Positions 53,220 to 62,338 of a stretch of DNA of 64,000 nucleotides are shown one piece after another. The notes under the pieces are model-generated. The model was not told the origin of the DNA, ran no database searches, and saw nothing but the letters and a program-made list of their open reading frames with translations. Every line of letters starts with the position of its first letter. The stretch's first letter is position 1. A program made the position numbers and the translations under genes. The stretch spans positions 186,001 to 250,000 of the forward strand of contig NZ_JAKCFA010000001.1 of assembly GCF_024198215.1 (NCBI RefSeq). The letters are read 5' to 3'. Origin of the DNA: Myxococcus qinghaiensis (lineage in GTDB: Bacteria > Myxococcota > Myxococcia > Myxococcales > Myxococcaceae).

Positions 53220-55043
53220 TCAGTACGTCCCGATGTCGTAGACAGTCGACAGCCAGTTGCCGCAATTCCAACCAGTCCCCGTGGACAGACACACCGGGTA
53301 GCGCGCCCAGGAACGGTGGACCTGGACGACGTCGGTGCGTCCATCACCATTCACATCCGCCGCCATGAACCGCTGCTCGGAGGACCCCGAGTTGTAGATG
53401 GTCGCCGGCGAGTTGCTGCAGCTCCAGCCCGAGCCCGTGGAGTAGCACGTGGGGATGCTCCCCCAGCCACGGTAGGTCTGGATGATGTCCGTGCGCCCGT
53501 CCCCGTTGAAGTCGCCCGTCAGCATCTGCTGCTCATGCGAGCCCGAGTTGTAGAACGTGCCCGACGGGATGTTGCAGGACCAGGTCGCCGAGGCCAGGCC
53601 GTAGCACAGCGGCATGGCATTCCATCCGCGATAGGACTGGAGGATGTCGTCCCGCCCGTCGCCGTTGAAGTCGCCGGTGAGGAAGTCCTGCTCGGCATTG
53701 CCCGCGTCGTACATGGCGACGCTGGGGTTGCTGCAGGACCAGGCCGTGCCCGTCGACAGACATATGGGCTGCGTCAACCAGCGGCGATACGCCTGCGCGA
53801 TGTCATCCCGTCCATCGCCATTGAAGTCCCCCGACAGGTAGCGCACCTCGGGAGAGTCCGTCGTGCGGAGGACGGCCGACGGGTTGTTGCAGGACCATCC
53901 GGTGCCAGTGGAGCGACACACGGGCAGCATCGACGAGTCGTGGTATGCCTGCGCGATATCCGTCTTCCCGTCACCGCTGAAGTCGCCGGTGATGAAGCGC
54001 TGGCTGCCCGTTCCCCAGTTGTAGATGTCCGCATAGGGATTGGCGCAGGACCAGGCCCCCACGCCCGTGGAGTAACAAACGGGGTAGCTGGCCCAGAAGC
54101 GATAGGTCTGCACCAGGTCCGTGCGCCCGTCGCCGTTGAAGTCACCCGTGACATACCGCTGCTCCGGAGAGCCCCAATTATAGACAGTCGAGGAAGGGTT
54201 GGTGCACGACCAGCCACTGCCCGTCGAGCGGCACATGGGAATCGAACCCCAGCCCCGATACGTCTGGAGGATGTCCGCGCGGAAGTCGGAGTCCACCTTC
54301 GCCACGTGGAACTGCTGGTCGGCCCCGCGAGGCTGCCCGTAGAACTGCCGCACGCCCTGGATGTCCGTGGTGCTGAGCTGCCCGCCGTTGTTCCAGGTCG
54401 GGTTGCAGTAGTTCATCACCGACATCAAGTCCCACGCGCCCACGTGGGTGTCCCCATCACTTCCCTGGGACGGCGTGGTGCAGGTGGACGGTGTGTCCCC
54501 CCGGTTGTGCTCATGCGCGAAGCCCAGGGCGTGGCCGAACTCGTGGACACCGATGACTCGGATGCAGTGCTCACGCTGCGCGGGGCTGGAGGCACAGGAC
54601 TGGCTCCAGTTGGCGAAGGTGAAATTGAGCACCATGCCCTCTTCCTCGTCCTCGATGTTGGTGCCCAGGCCCTCCGTGTGGGGTCCCTCGTCGCTGATGG
54701 TGATGCGGATGTCCGCGGAGCTGGGGCAGGCGCCCCAACCGGAGAACACCAGGTTGCTCTCCTTCTCCCAGGTGTCGCGGATGGAGGTGCGCACCCACTC
54801 CTTCTCGGTGGCGAAGCCCGGCGTGTCCCAGCACACCGTCAGGTTGGGGCGCCCCCAGACCTCGTCCGAGTCGACATAGAGCGACTGCTCCGTCGTGCCG
54901 ATGGCCACGAGGGACGCGTCGGTGGTCGGGGTGGGCTCCAGTGGCGCGCCACATGCGACCAACACTCCCGTGCCCATGGTGAGGAGGAGCCCCCGGGCTC
55001 CGGTGAGCCCGATGTTTCGGTGCCTTGATGTCTCGATGAACAT
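53220..55043 (-). CDS. Matrixin-like metalloprotease lipoprotein with seven FG-GAP/VCBS-type repeats
   Basis: This encodes 607 residues from the ATG at 55043 with AAGGGA upstream. Signal peptide with lipobox LVAC, Cys31 lipidated. HEFGHALGFAHE (167-178) is the metzincin zinc site HExxHxxGxxH with the following Glu, and SVMNY near residue 208 is the Met-turn. Residues ~250-607 are seven repeats of about 50 residues, each with a Ca-binding-like DFNGDGRTD loop and a Cys pair in CxSTGxxWSC; the first is degenerate (DSDFRADIL). Such repeats form a beta-propeller that binds ligand or surface. The protein is exported and surface-attached. Confidence 0.85.
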   Translation of the reverse strand: MFIETSRHRNIGLTGARGLLLTMGTGVLVACGAPLEPTPTTDASLVAIGTTEQSLYVDSDEVWGRPNLTVCWDTPGFATEKEWVRTSIRDTWEKESNLVFSGWGACPSSADIRITISDEGPHTEGLGTNIEDEEEGMVLNFTFANWSQSCASSPAQREHCIRVIGVHEFGHALGFAHEHNRGDTPSTCTTPSQGSDGDTHVGAWDLMSVMNYCNPTWNNGGQLSTTDIQGVRQFYGQPRGADQQFHVAKVDSDFRADILQTYRGWGSIPMCRSTGSGWSCTNPSSTVYNWGSPEQRYVTGDFNGDGRTDLVQTYRFWASYPVCYSTGVGAWSCANPYADIYNWGTGSQRFITGDFSGDGKTDIAQAYHDSSMLPVCRSTGTGWSCNNPSAVLRTTDSPEVRYLSGDFNGDGRDDIAQAYRRWLTQPICLSTGTAWSCSNPSVAMYDAGNAEQDFLTGDFNGDGRDDILQSYRGWNAMPLCYGLASATWSCNIPSGTFYNSGSHEQQMLTGDFNGDGRTDIIQTYRGWGSIPTCYSTGSGWSCSNSPATIYNSGSSEQRFMAADVNGDGRTDVVQVHRSWARYPVCLSTGTGWNCGNWLSTVYDIGTY

Positions 55044-55201
55044 GACTTTCCCTTGGCGGACGCGAGGCGCCATCCAGAGGGACAGGGCCCCGCGCAGGAA
55101 TCGAACGCGAGACTCCGGGAATCTTCGCGCCCGCCCGGTTGCCCACGGCCTCGTGCTTCCGAGGGGGAGTTGACTCCGGAGGGTAGAAGGTGAAGGCTCC
55201 G

Positions 55202-55233
55202 TTCAGAAAATGAATCGGGATTCAAAATCTGAA
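55202..55233. promoter_or_regulatory. Nested dyad over the tetR start codon
   Basis: An inner perfect palindrome, TGAATC-GG-GATTCA (55211-55224), and an outer pair, TTCAGA/TCTGAA (55202-55207 and 55228-55233), share the same centre at 55217.5. The start codon at 55210-55212 lies inside. A dimer of the TetR protein binding here would block its own translation start region and transcription. Confidence 0.6.
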
Positions 55234-55833
55234 GCTCCCGTCAAAAAGCTCCGCTCCCGACTGCGCGAGGCCACCGCCGACGCCATCCTGGTGGCGGCGG
55301 CCGATGTGTTCGCCCAAGAGGGCGTGCACGCCGCGAAGATGGAGTCCATCGCGGAGCAGGCGGGCGTGTCGGTGGGGACGCTCTACAACCACTTCAAGGA
55401 CCGGGCGGCGCTCCTGGAGGCGCTGCGTGCGAAGCGTCGCCAGGTGCTGCTCACCCGGCTGGATGCCGCGCTGGCTCCCGTGAAGGAGCAGCCCGCACCC
55501 GTGCGACTCAAGGCCTTCGTCACGGCCATCTTCGCCCACGTGGCGGAGCGCGATGCCTTCGTGCGGTTGTTGGTGCAGCTCCCCGAGGACCCGGCCCACA
55601 GCCAGAACAAGAGCCAGGTCCTGGCCGAGCTGAACCGACGGCTGGAGGTCATCATCGACCAGGGCATCCGGGCCAAGGAGCTTCGCGCGGAGGGGCGAGC
55701 GTTCTACCCCAGCCTCCTCATGGGCCTGGTCCGCGGCGCGTTGGACCGCCTGCGCGAGGAAGGACATCCCCATTCGCCGGCCGCCTGGGGGGAGGAGATC
55801 TCCCGCGTCTTCCTGAAGGGAATCGAGGTCTAG
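55210..55833 (+). CDS. TetR-family transcriptional regulator
   Basis: This encodes 207 residues. The HTH is at about residues 40-66: MESIAEQAGVSVGTLYNHFK. The C-terminal ligand domain is helical. It is followed after 5 bases by an EmrB-type pump and then an EmrA-type adaptor, so it likely represses that efflux operon. The dyad over its own start codon (55202-55233) is a candidate operator. Confidence 0.9.
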   Translation: MNRDSKSEAPVKKLRSRLREATADAILVAAADVFAQEGVHAAKMESIAEQAGVSVGTLYNHFKDRAALLEALRAKRRQVLLTRLDAALAPVKEQPAPVRLKAFVTAIFAHVAERDAFVRLLVQLPEDPAHSQNKSQVLAELNRRLEVIIDQGIRAKELRAEGRAFYPSLLMGLVRGALDRLREEGHPHSPAAWGEEISRVFLKGIEV

Positions 55834-55838
55834 ACGCC

Positions 55839-57437
55839 ATGGCACGGACTCCCGGAGCTCCGCCGAACAAGTGGCTCGTCACGCTATCGGTCACGTTCGG
55901 CACGCTGATGGGGGCCATCGACGCGTCCATCGTCAACGTGGCCCTGCCGCAGATTCGTGGCGCGGTGGGCGCCACCGTGCAGGAAATCACCTGGGCCAGC
56001 ACGGGCTTCGTCATCGCCACGGTGATGGTGATGCCCCTCACGGGCTTCCTGGGCCGCCTGTTCGGCCAGAAGCGCGTCTACCTGTCCTGCCTGGTCCTCT
56101 TCGTCGCGGGCTCGTTCCTGTGTGGCCTCGCGTGGAACCTGCCGACGCTGGTGCTCTTCCGCTTCATCCAGGGACTGGGCGCCGGGGCGCTCCAGCCCAC
56201 CGAGCAGGCCATCCTCCGGCAGACCTTCTCGCCCAAGGAGCAGGGCACGGCGATGGCCATCTTCGCGATGGCGGTCATGGTGGGCCCGGCCATCGGCCCG
56301 ACGCTCGGCGGCGTCATCGTCGACAACTGGCACTGGTCCTGGATCTTCTTCATCAACGTGCCCGTGGGAATCCTGGGCTTCTTCATGGTCTCCCGCTTCG
56401 TCCAGGAGGACGAACAGCTGCGCGCCTCCGCCCGGATGGAAGCCGAGCGCCAGCGCAAGCACATGGACTGGGCCGGCATCACCCTGTTGTGCATGGGGCT
56501 GGCCCTGCTCCAGTACTTCCTGGAGGAAGGGCAGGCGGACGACTGGTTCGAATCTCCCGTCATCGTCGCCTGTGCGCTGATGGCCGCCACCTGTCTGGTG
56601 GCCTTCGTCATCCGCGAGCTGACCGCCGAGGCGCCCGCGGTGAATCTGCGCCTGTTCAAGGACCCGGTGTTCGCGTCGGGGACGCTGCTCAATGCGCTCG
56701 TGTTCGCCGTCCTCATGGCCAGCATGTTCCTCCTGCCGGTGTTCATGCAGGAGCTGCTCGGCTTCACGGCCACGCAGTCGGGGCTCGCGCTGATACCTCG
56801 CACGCTGGTGATGATGTTGATGATGCCCATTGTCGGGCGGCTGTACGGCAAGGTGCCGTCGCGGCTGCTGGTGGGCCTGGGCATCGTGTTCGCGGGCTTC
56901 GGTGCGTTCGAGATGAGCCACTTCTCCCTCGTCACGGGCTCGGAGCACATCGTCCGCGCCATCATGTTGCAGGGCGTGGGCTTCAGCCTGATGTTCGTGC
57001 CGCTCAGCGCGACGGCGCTCGCGAACATTCCCCGCGAGCGCATGGCGGATGCCACGGGGCTCAACTCGCTCTTGCGCCAGATTGGCGGCTCCATGGGGCT
57101 GGCCATCTTCACCACGCTGCTGTCGCGCTACTCGGTGCAAGCCAAGGCGTCCATCGCGGCGCACCTGAACCCGGAGCGACTGGAGGTCGCTGGCCGCATC
57201 GCCGCGACGGAGCAGGGGTTGATGCGGCGCGGCCTTGACCAGGCTGGCGCGCACCTCGCGAGTCTCCAGATGCTGGCGGGCTCCGCGACGCGCCAGGCGA
57301 CGGTGCTCGCCTTCGACAAGCTGTTCGTCCTCGCGGCGCTGATGTTCGTGGTGGTGCTGCCGCTCGTCTATTTCCTCAAGGCCGCTCCCAGCGGCGGGGG
57401 CTCCCACGAGAAGCCCCACCTCGACCTGGAGGTCTGA
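55839..57437 (+). CDS. MFS drug exporter, DHA2 family (EmrB-like)
   Basis: This encodes 532 residues with 14 TM segments expected. DASIVNVALPQI is motif D1; FLGRLFGQKRVYL is the cytoplasmic loop motif A; GPTLGGVIVDNWHWSWIFFINVP is split over motif C and after. Proton-driven export with the periplasmic adaptor encoded next. The C-terminus is soluble. The start follows the TetR stop by 5 bases, and its stop lies 3 bases before the next ATG. Confidence 0.93.
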   Translation: MARTPGAPPNKWLVTLSVTFGTLMGAIDASIVNVALPQIRGAVGATVQEITWASTGFVIATVMVMPLTGFLGRLFGQKRVYLSCLVLFVAGSFLCGLAWNLPTLVLFRFIQGLGAGALQPTEQAILRQTFSPKEQGTAMAIFAMAVMVGPAIGPTLGGVIVDNWHWSWIFFINVPVGILGFFMVSRFVQEDEQLRASARMEAERQRKHMDWAGITLLCMGLALLQYFLEEGQADDWFESPVIVACALMAATCLVAFVIRELTAEAPAVNLRLFKDPVFASGTLLNALVFAVLMASMFLLPVFMQELLGFTATQSGLALIPRTLVMMLMMPIVGRLYGKVPSRLLVGLGIVFAGFGAFEMSHFSLVTGSEHIVRAIMLQGVGFSLMFVPLSATALANIPRERMADATGLNSLLRQIGGSMGLAIFTTLLSRYSVQAKASIAAHLNPERLEVAGRIAATEQGLMRRGLDQAGAHLASLQMLAGSATRQATVLAFDKLFVLAALMFVVVLPLVYFLKAAPSGGGSHEKPHLDLEV

Positions 57438-57440
57438 ACC

Positions 57441-58673
57441 ATGTCCTCGACAACTCCTGCTCCCCAGCTCGTTTCGCAGCCCCCTTCAGCGCCCGCCGCT
57501 TCGCCCCAGCCGAAGCGAGGCAGGCGGGGCTTCTATCTCCTCGGCGCCGGAGTCGCCGTCATCCTGCTCGCCATCGGTGGCTTCAAGCTGATGACAGTGG
57601 GGGAGGAGTCCACCGATGACGCGCAGGTGGAGGCGGACGTCGTGCCGCTGGCCTCTCGCGCCTCGGGCCCGGTGGTGAAGGTGGGCGTGAGCGACAACGC
57701 GATGGTGCACCAGGGAGATGTGCTCCTCCAGATAGACCCTCGCCCCTACGAGGCCCGGGTGAAGCAGGCGGAGGCGGAGCTGGAGTCCGCGCGCGCCCAG
57801 GCCGCGGCGGCGGATGCACAGGCGGCCGTGGCGACGGCGGGGGCGAAGGGCGGCCTCTCCTCGGCCAGGGCGCAGGTGAGCTCCAGCAACGCGGCGGTGA
57901 GTGGCGCGCAGGCGCAGGTGGCCTCCGCTCGCGCGGCGCTGGCGCGGGCCGAGGCGCAGGCCCGGAAGGCGACGTTGGACCTGGAGCGGGCGCGGAGCCT
58001 GCGTGAGCAGAACGTGGTGGCGCAGAGCACGCTCGATGACGCGCAGACGGGGCATGACACCGCGCAGGCCGCGCTGGAAGGGGCTCGCGCCCAGCTCCTC
58101 ATGGCCGAGGAGAGCCGGCGCACCGCGGAGAGCAAGGTCGAAGAAGCGCGAGGTCAGCTCGACGTGAGCGCGCCCATCGACGAGAAGATCGCCGCGGCCC
58201 ATGCGAACGCGTCACTGGCACATGCCCGGGTGAAGGGCGCGGAGGCGGCGCTGGAGCAGGCCCGGCTCCAACTGGAGGACACGCGACTGGTGGCGCCAGC
58301 GGATGGTCAGGTGTCCAAGCTGACGGTGCACTCGGGCCAGCTCCTGTCGCCAGGGCAGGCGGTGGCGGAGCTGGTGCCGCTCACCACGTACATCGTGGCC
58401 AACTTCAAGGAGACGCAGGTGGGCCACATGCGACCGGGCCAGCGCGTGGACGTGGCGGTGGACGCCTACTCGGGTGAGACGCTGGAGGGACAGGTGGAGA
58501 GCCTCTCCGGCGGAACCGGCTCTCGCTTCTCGTTGCTGCCTCCCGACAATGCCTCGGGCAACTTCGTGAAGGTGGTTCAGCGCGTGCCCGTGCGCATCAC
58601 CTGGGTGCATCCTCCGCAGGGGCTCGCCCTGCGTGTCGGCCTGTCCGCCGACGTCACGGTGCATACGCGGTAG
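57441..58673 (+). CDS. HlyD-family efflux adaptor (EmrA-like)
   Basis: This encodes 410 residues. TM anchor 31-50; then a lipoyl half-motif (VVPLASRASGPVVKVGVSDN), a long Ala/Glu/Arg-rich coiled-coil hairpin (about 110-270), the second lipoyl half (LVAPADGQVSKLTVHSG) and a beta-barrel. It links the EmrB-like pump to an outer-membrane channel. It is translationally coupled to the pump gene: GGAGG lies across the pump stop. Confidence 0.92.
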   Translation: MSSTTPAPQLVSQPPSAPAASPQPKRGRRGFYLLGAGVAVILLAIGGFKLMTVGEESTDDAQVEADVVPLASRASGPVVKVGVSDNAMVHQGDVLLQIDPRPYEARVKQAEAELESARAQAAAADAQAAVATAGAKGGLSSARAQVSSSNAAVSGAQAQVASARAALARAEAQARKATLDLERARSLREQNVVAQSTLDDAQTGHDTAQAALEGARAQLLMAEESRRTAESKVEEARGQLDVSAPIDEKIAAAHANASLAHARVKGAEAALEQARLQLEDTRLVAPADGQVSKLTVHSGQLLSPGQAVAELVPLTTYIVANFKETQVGHMRPGQRVDVAVDAYSGETLEGQVESLSGGTGSRFSLLPPDNASGNFVKVVQRVPVRITWVHPPQGLALRVGLSADVTVHTR

Positions 58674-58683
58674 CGACAGTGCC

Positions 58684-60459
58684 TCAGCGAGGGCTCCGGA
58701 GGCGTCGAGTGGCCTCTTCCTCGGGGGGCTCCTCCTTCTTCGCGACGAGCTGGGTGGGCGCCAGCTCGGCGGGCACGGACGCGGGAGCGCGAGACAAGAG
58801 CGCCTGGACCTCTTCGGGCGCGGGGTCGCTCATCTCGGACAGCTCGCGCTCATGGGACCAGCGCTCGGGGAAGGTCTCTCGCAGCCAGCTCCCGAGGTCG
58901 ACGGTGGGCAGCGCCTGTCGCACGGGCAGCAGGGCCTGCTCCAGCTCCCTCGCGTCCGAGAAGCGTCGCGCGGGCGTCAGGTGCAACGCCTTCTCCACGA
59001 TTCCACGGAGCATCCGATTCACGGCGGGCGCGTCCGGGCCCTCCCACTGCGCCCGCTGCTGCAAGCTCAGTCCGACGCCAGGGAGGTCTCCCCAGAGCAG
59101 CTCATGGAGGACACAGCCGAGCGCGTAGATGTCACCCGACGTCGTCGCCTCCGCGCCCGCCCTGCGCTCCGGCGGCATGTACGCGAGCTTGCCGATGACG
59201 TCTCCGTCCTGGGTGAGTCGACTCACGGAGGGCAGGGACGCCGTCGAGCGCGCGGCCAGGTGCTCCTGCGGACTGCCCACCCCGTGAGCGATTCCGAAGT
59301 CGACGACCTTCACCACCCCGTCGAACGTCACCACCAGGTTGTCCGCGCTGATGTCGCGGTGGATGACGCCTCGCTCGTGCGCGTACGCGAGCCCCTTCAG
59401 GGACTGCAGGCAGATTTCCACCACGACCTCGAGCGGCACCTCGCCCCCGCGCCGCACCAGCCGCGCGAGCTTCAGCGCGTTCACCCCGCTCAGGTACTCC
59501 ATGACGATGAACCACGCGCCGTCCACCTGTCCCAGGTCATGCACGGACACGATGTTGGGGTGATGCAGCCGCGCCGCCGTGCGCGCCTCGCCGATGAAGC
59601 GGTGGAGCCGGACGGCCGGGTCCTCGCTGTCCTCATCGACCATCCGCTTGAGCACCACCAGCCGGTTGAACCCGGCGCGGCCCGTGCGCACCGCCAGCCA
59701 GACCTCGCCCATGCCCCCGCGTCCCAGGCGCGCGAGCCGGCGGTAGCGGTGGATGCCCGTGCCCAGGTCCGCGCCCCTCAAGGAGCGCGCGGTGAGGATG
59801 GCGAGCGAGGTGGACGCCAGCAGCAGGAACGGCAGCCCCACGAGCGCGAACAGCGGCGGCCCCTTCATCCACCCGGCATCCACCGCCAGCTCACGCCCCA
59901 GGATGCCCAGCGCGAGCAGGGCGGCCACGAGCACCGCCGCCGCCATGGCTCCCCGGCGCTTCAGCGTCCTCGCCGCCTCCAGGGCCCAGGTGCCACCCAC
60001 CATCACCGCCAGCAGCCAGAACATCGGCAGCCCCAGGCCCATCGTCGCGCGCGCCAGCTCCTCGGCCGTCATCCTCGGCCCCGACGTCGCCAGCACCGAG
60101 CCGAGCACGTCCGCCACGCGCATCGCTCCAAAGGCCACCGCCACGCCCAGCAGCACCCGCCGCGTGCGCGTCAGCGGCACGTCCAGCAAGGCCCAGAGGA
60201 CTCGCAAGAGCGTATAGGGCAGGGGAATGGAGCACAGCGCGCCGAGCAACAGCCACGGACGCGTGTCCACGAACATCCAGCCGACCTCGTGGTGCGTGGC
60301 CCCCGTGGACAGGCTGAGCGCGGCGAAGCTCAGGAAGCTCGTCGCGAGCCACAACTGCACGCGCTGGGAGCGCACCGCGGCCCAGGTCGCGAAATGCACC
60401 AGCGCGAGCACGAAGAAAGCCCCCGCGAGCGCCAGATGCAGCATCGTGTAAGGCGTCAC
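58684..60459 (-). CDS. Membrane Ser/Thr protein kinase (N-terminal seven-TM, C-terminal kinase)
   Basis: This encodes 591 residues. Residues 1-235 carry about seven TM segments. The kinase domain follows: LGRGGMGEVW (glycine loop, ~247-256), VVLK with the ATP Lys, HRDISADN (catalytic loop, ~365), VDFGIA (metal Asp) and MPPERR (APE site). The loop lacks the usual Lys after HRD but keeps D and N, as in other myxobacterial kinases. A C-terminal tail of Glu/Pro follows. This is the reverse of the common kinase-TM-sensor order. It faces the efflux operon with only 10 bases between stops. Confidence 0.88.
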   Translation of the reverse strand: MTPYTMLHLALAGAFFVLALVHFATWAAVRSQRVQLWLATSFLSFAALSLSTGATHHEVGWMFVDTRPWLLLGALCSIPLPYTLLRVLWALLDVPLTRTRRVLLGVAVAFGAMRVADVLGSVLATSGPRMTAEELARATMGLGLPMFWLLAVMVGGTWALEAARTLKRRGAMAAAVLVAALLALGILGRELAVDAGWMKGPPLFALVGLPFLLLASTSLAILTARSLRGADLGTGIHRYRRLARLGRGGMGEVWLAVRTGRAGFNRLVVLKRMVDEDSEDPAVRLHRFIGEARTAARLHHPNIVSVHDLGQVDGAWFIVMEYLSGVNALKLARLVRRGGEVPLEVVVEICLQSLKGLAYAHERGVIHRDISADNLVVTFDGVVKVVDFGIAHGVGSPQEHLAARSTASLPSVSRLTQDGDVIGKLAYMPPERRAGAEATTSGDIYALGCVLHELLWGDLPGVGLSLQQRAQWEGPDAPAVNRMLRGIVEKALHLTPARRFSDARELEQALLPVRQALPTVDLGSWLRETFPERWSHERELSEMSDPAPEEVQALLSRAPASVPAELAPTQLVAKKEEPPEEEATRRLRSPR

Positions 60460-60560
60460 GGGTCAAACCCTAACCCAGACACCGGACTGCTCGCGAATTG
60501 CAGCCTATCCAAGATGACAGGACTGATTGCGAGGCGCGTCAGGACTTGTCGCTTGGAGCC

Positions 60561-60624
60561 TGGGGCCCTGGGTAGGGCGTGCCCCAGTGGACCGGGGATG
60601 ACGCGAGGGGGGCCCCGCGTCATC
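60561..60624 (-). terminator. Two hairpins after the gene at 60645-61088
   Basis: TGGGGC/GCCCCA (60561-60566 and 60581-60586) and GATGACGC/GCGTCATC (60597-60604 and 60617-60624) with an inner GGGG/CCCC. No T-run follows either, so termination may be weak or Rho-dependent. Elsewhere 60460-60560 shows nothing. Confidence 0.4.
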
Positions 60625-60644
60625 GACCCGGCGACGGCCTCTGG

Positions 60645-61088
60645 CTACTTCTTGCCCGCGACCTTCGCGTAGGTGCCCTTGAGCGCCACTCCGATGGCGA
60701 AGGTGCCGGCATGGCACTCGATCTCCTTCGCGTTCTGCAGCTCGTTCTTCTTGTAATAGCTGACGATGTTGACGACGGCGTTGGCGCCGCGCTTCTGGGC
60801 GCCTTCCTGCAGCGAAATCAGCGCGGACAGGACGGCCCACTTGCAGCCCTCCTCGTCGGACTTGCCCACGCCGTTGGTCTTCTTGTTGGTGACGTCCTCG
60901 CCCAGCTCCTTGGTGACTTCGGGCGTCTTCGCGCCGGCCAGGTAGAACTTCACCGTGCCGTCCAGCTTCTGCTCGGCCTGCGGCATCGCCAGCACGTCGG
61001 CGAGCCGAACCATCGTCACGGTGTCACGCGCCAGCGCGGGGCTGGAGGCGGTGAGGGCGAGCAGCGACAGCAGCATTGCCTTCTTCAT
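60645..61088 (-). CDS. Exported protein of unknown function (147 aa)
   Basis: This encodes 147 residues from the ATG at 61088. Signal peptide 1-21 (ASSPALA). The mature protein has GANAVVNIVSYYKK and ECHAGTFAIGVALKG; small periplasmic proteins with this GA-x-AVV/I-x-x-x-Y-Y pattern are often mislabelled as excinuclease subunits. No catalytic motif. It lies 11 bases after the ketosynthase gene on the same strand and ends the aryl-polyene-like unit. Confidence 0.7.
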   Translation of the reverse strand: MKKAMLLSLLALTASSPALARDTVTMVRLADVLAMPQAEQKLDGTVKFYLAGAKTPEVTKELGEDVTNKKTNGVGKSDEEGCKWAVLSALISLQEGAQKRGANAVVNIVSYYKKNELQNAKEIECHAGTFAIGVALKGTYAKVAGKK

Positions 61089-61099
61089 GGGTTTCTCCG

Positions 61100-62338
61100 T
61101 CACTGCCACCGGCGGAAGATCAACGACGTGTTGATGCCGCCGAAGGCGAAGTTATTGGTCATGACGACCTCGGTCTGGATTCTTCGACCATCTCCCGTCA
61201 GATAGTCCAGCGGAGCGCAGCGCGGGTCCACCGAGGCCGCGTCCAGGTGCAGCGTCGGGGCGAACCAGCCCGAGCGCATCATCTCGATGGTCATCCACGC
61301 CTCCAGCGCCCCACAGGCTCCCAGGGTGTGGCCCATGTAGCTCTTGAGCGAGGAGATGGGCATCCGCTCCCCGAAGACTGCCTGCGTCGCCGTGGTCTCC
61401 GCGACGTCGCCCGTGTCGGTGGCCGTGCCGTGGGCATTCACGTACTCCACCACGCCCGGCTCCAGGCCCGCGTCCTCCAGCGACAGCCGCATGGCCTGCG
61501 CCATGGTCTCCGCATGCGGCTGGGTGATGTGGCGCCCGTCGCTGTTCGTGCCGTAGCCCACCAGCTCCGCGTAGATGCGCGCGCCTCGGGCCCGGGCGTG
61601 CTCCAACTCCTCCAGCACCAGCGTGCAGGCGCCCTCGCCCAGCACCAGGCCATCGCGCTGCGCGTGGAAGGGACGGGGCGTCAGCTGGGGGGACGCGTTG
61701 TTCTTCGTGCTGGTGGCGAACAGGGTGTCGAACACCGCGGCGCCGGTGGCATCCAGCTCCTCCGCGCCACCGGCGAGCATCGCCACCTGCCGGCCCATCT
61801 TGATGGCCTCGTACGCGTAGCCGATGCCCTGGCTCCCGGACGTGCACGCGCTCGACGTGGTGATGATGCGGCCCGTGAGGCCGAAGAAGACGCCGATGTT
61901 GACGGCGGCGGTATGGGACATGGACCGCACGTAGGACGTCGCGGTGATGCCCTCGGTGCTCTTGGCCACCAGCATCCGGCCGAAGTCGCCGATGCTCGGC
62001 GGCGAGCCCGTGGACGAGCCGTAGGACACGCCCATCTTCCCGCTCGACAGCAGCGGGTCTCCCAGAAGCCCCGCATCCACGAGCGCCAGCTCACTGGCCC
62101 GCGTGGCCAGGAGCGCCACCCGGCCCATGCCCCGCATCGTCTTGCGCGAGTAGGTCTGCGGCGGCAGCTCGAAGGGCGCGGCGGGGGCTCCCACCTGCGT
62201 GTTCAAGCCCTCGTACTGCTTCCAGTCCTCGATGACCTGCACCGCGTTGCGCAGCGACTTCAGCCGCGCCTCCACCTGCGGCCAGTCGTGGCCCAGGGGG
62301 CTGAGGGCTCCAAATCCCGTGACGACGACACGCCTCAT
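61100..62338 (-). CDS. Beta-ketoacyl-ACP synthase (FabF-like)
   Basis: This encodes 412 residues. Cys165 in SSACTSGSQG, His303 in NAHGTATDTGD and His337 in YMGHTLGACG form the ketosynthase triad. NNFAFGGINTSL is the closing loop. It condenses malonyl-ACP with acyl-ACP. The start overlaps the stop of the ketoreductase gene by ATGA. With the ketosynthase, dehydratase and ketoreductase upstream it matches the order KS-DH-KR-KS (ApeO-P-Q-R). Confidence 0.9.
   Translation of the reverse strand: MRRVVVTGFGALSPLGHDWPQVEARLKSLRNAVQVIEDWKQYEGLNTQVGAPAAPFELPPQTYSRKTMRGMGRVALLATRASELALVDAGLLGDPLLSSGKMGVSYGSSTGSPPSIGDFGRMLVAKSTEGITATSYVRSMSHTAAVNIGVFFGLTGRIITTSSACTSGSQGIGYAYEAIKMGRQVAMLAGGAEELDATGAAVFDTLFATSTKNNASPQLTPRPFHAQRDGLVLGEGACTLVLEELEHARARGARIYAELVGYGTNSDGRHITQPHAETMAQAMRLSLEDAGLEPGVVEYVNAHGTATDTGDVAETTATQAVFGERMPISSLKSYMGHTLGACGALEAWMTIEMMRSGWFAPTLHLDAASVDPRCAPLDYLTGDGRRIQTEVVMTNNFAFGGINTSLIFRRWQ

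Noticed and set aside
53290..54300. Spaced repeats of about 150 bases
   Set aside because: These are the coding repeats of the FG-GAP domain.
58633..60672. A 679-codon plus-strand open frame
   Set aside because: It lies opposite the kinase gene. Its composition (many Arg, His, Gln) is that of a GC-rich shadow frame, while the minus strand has all kinase motifs.
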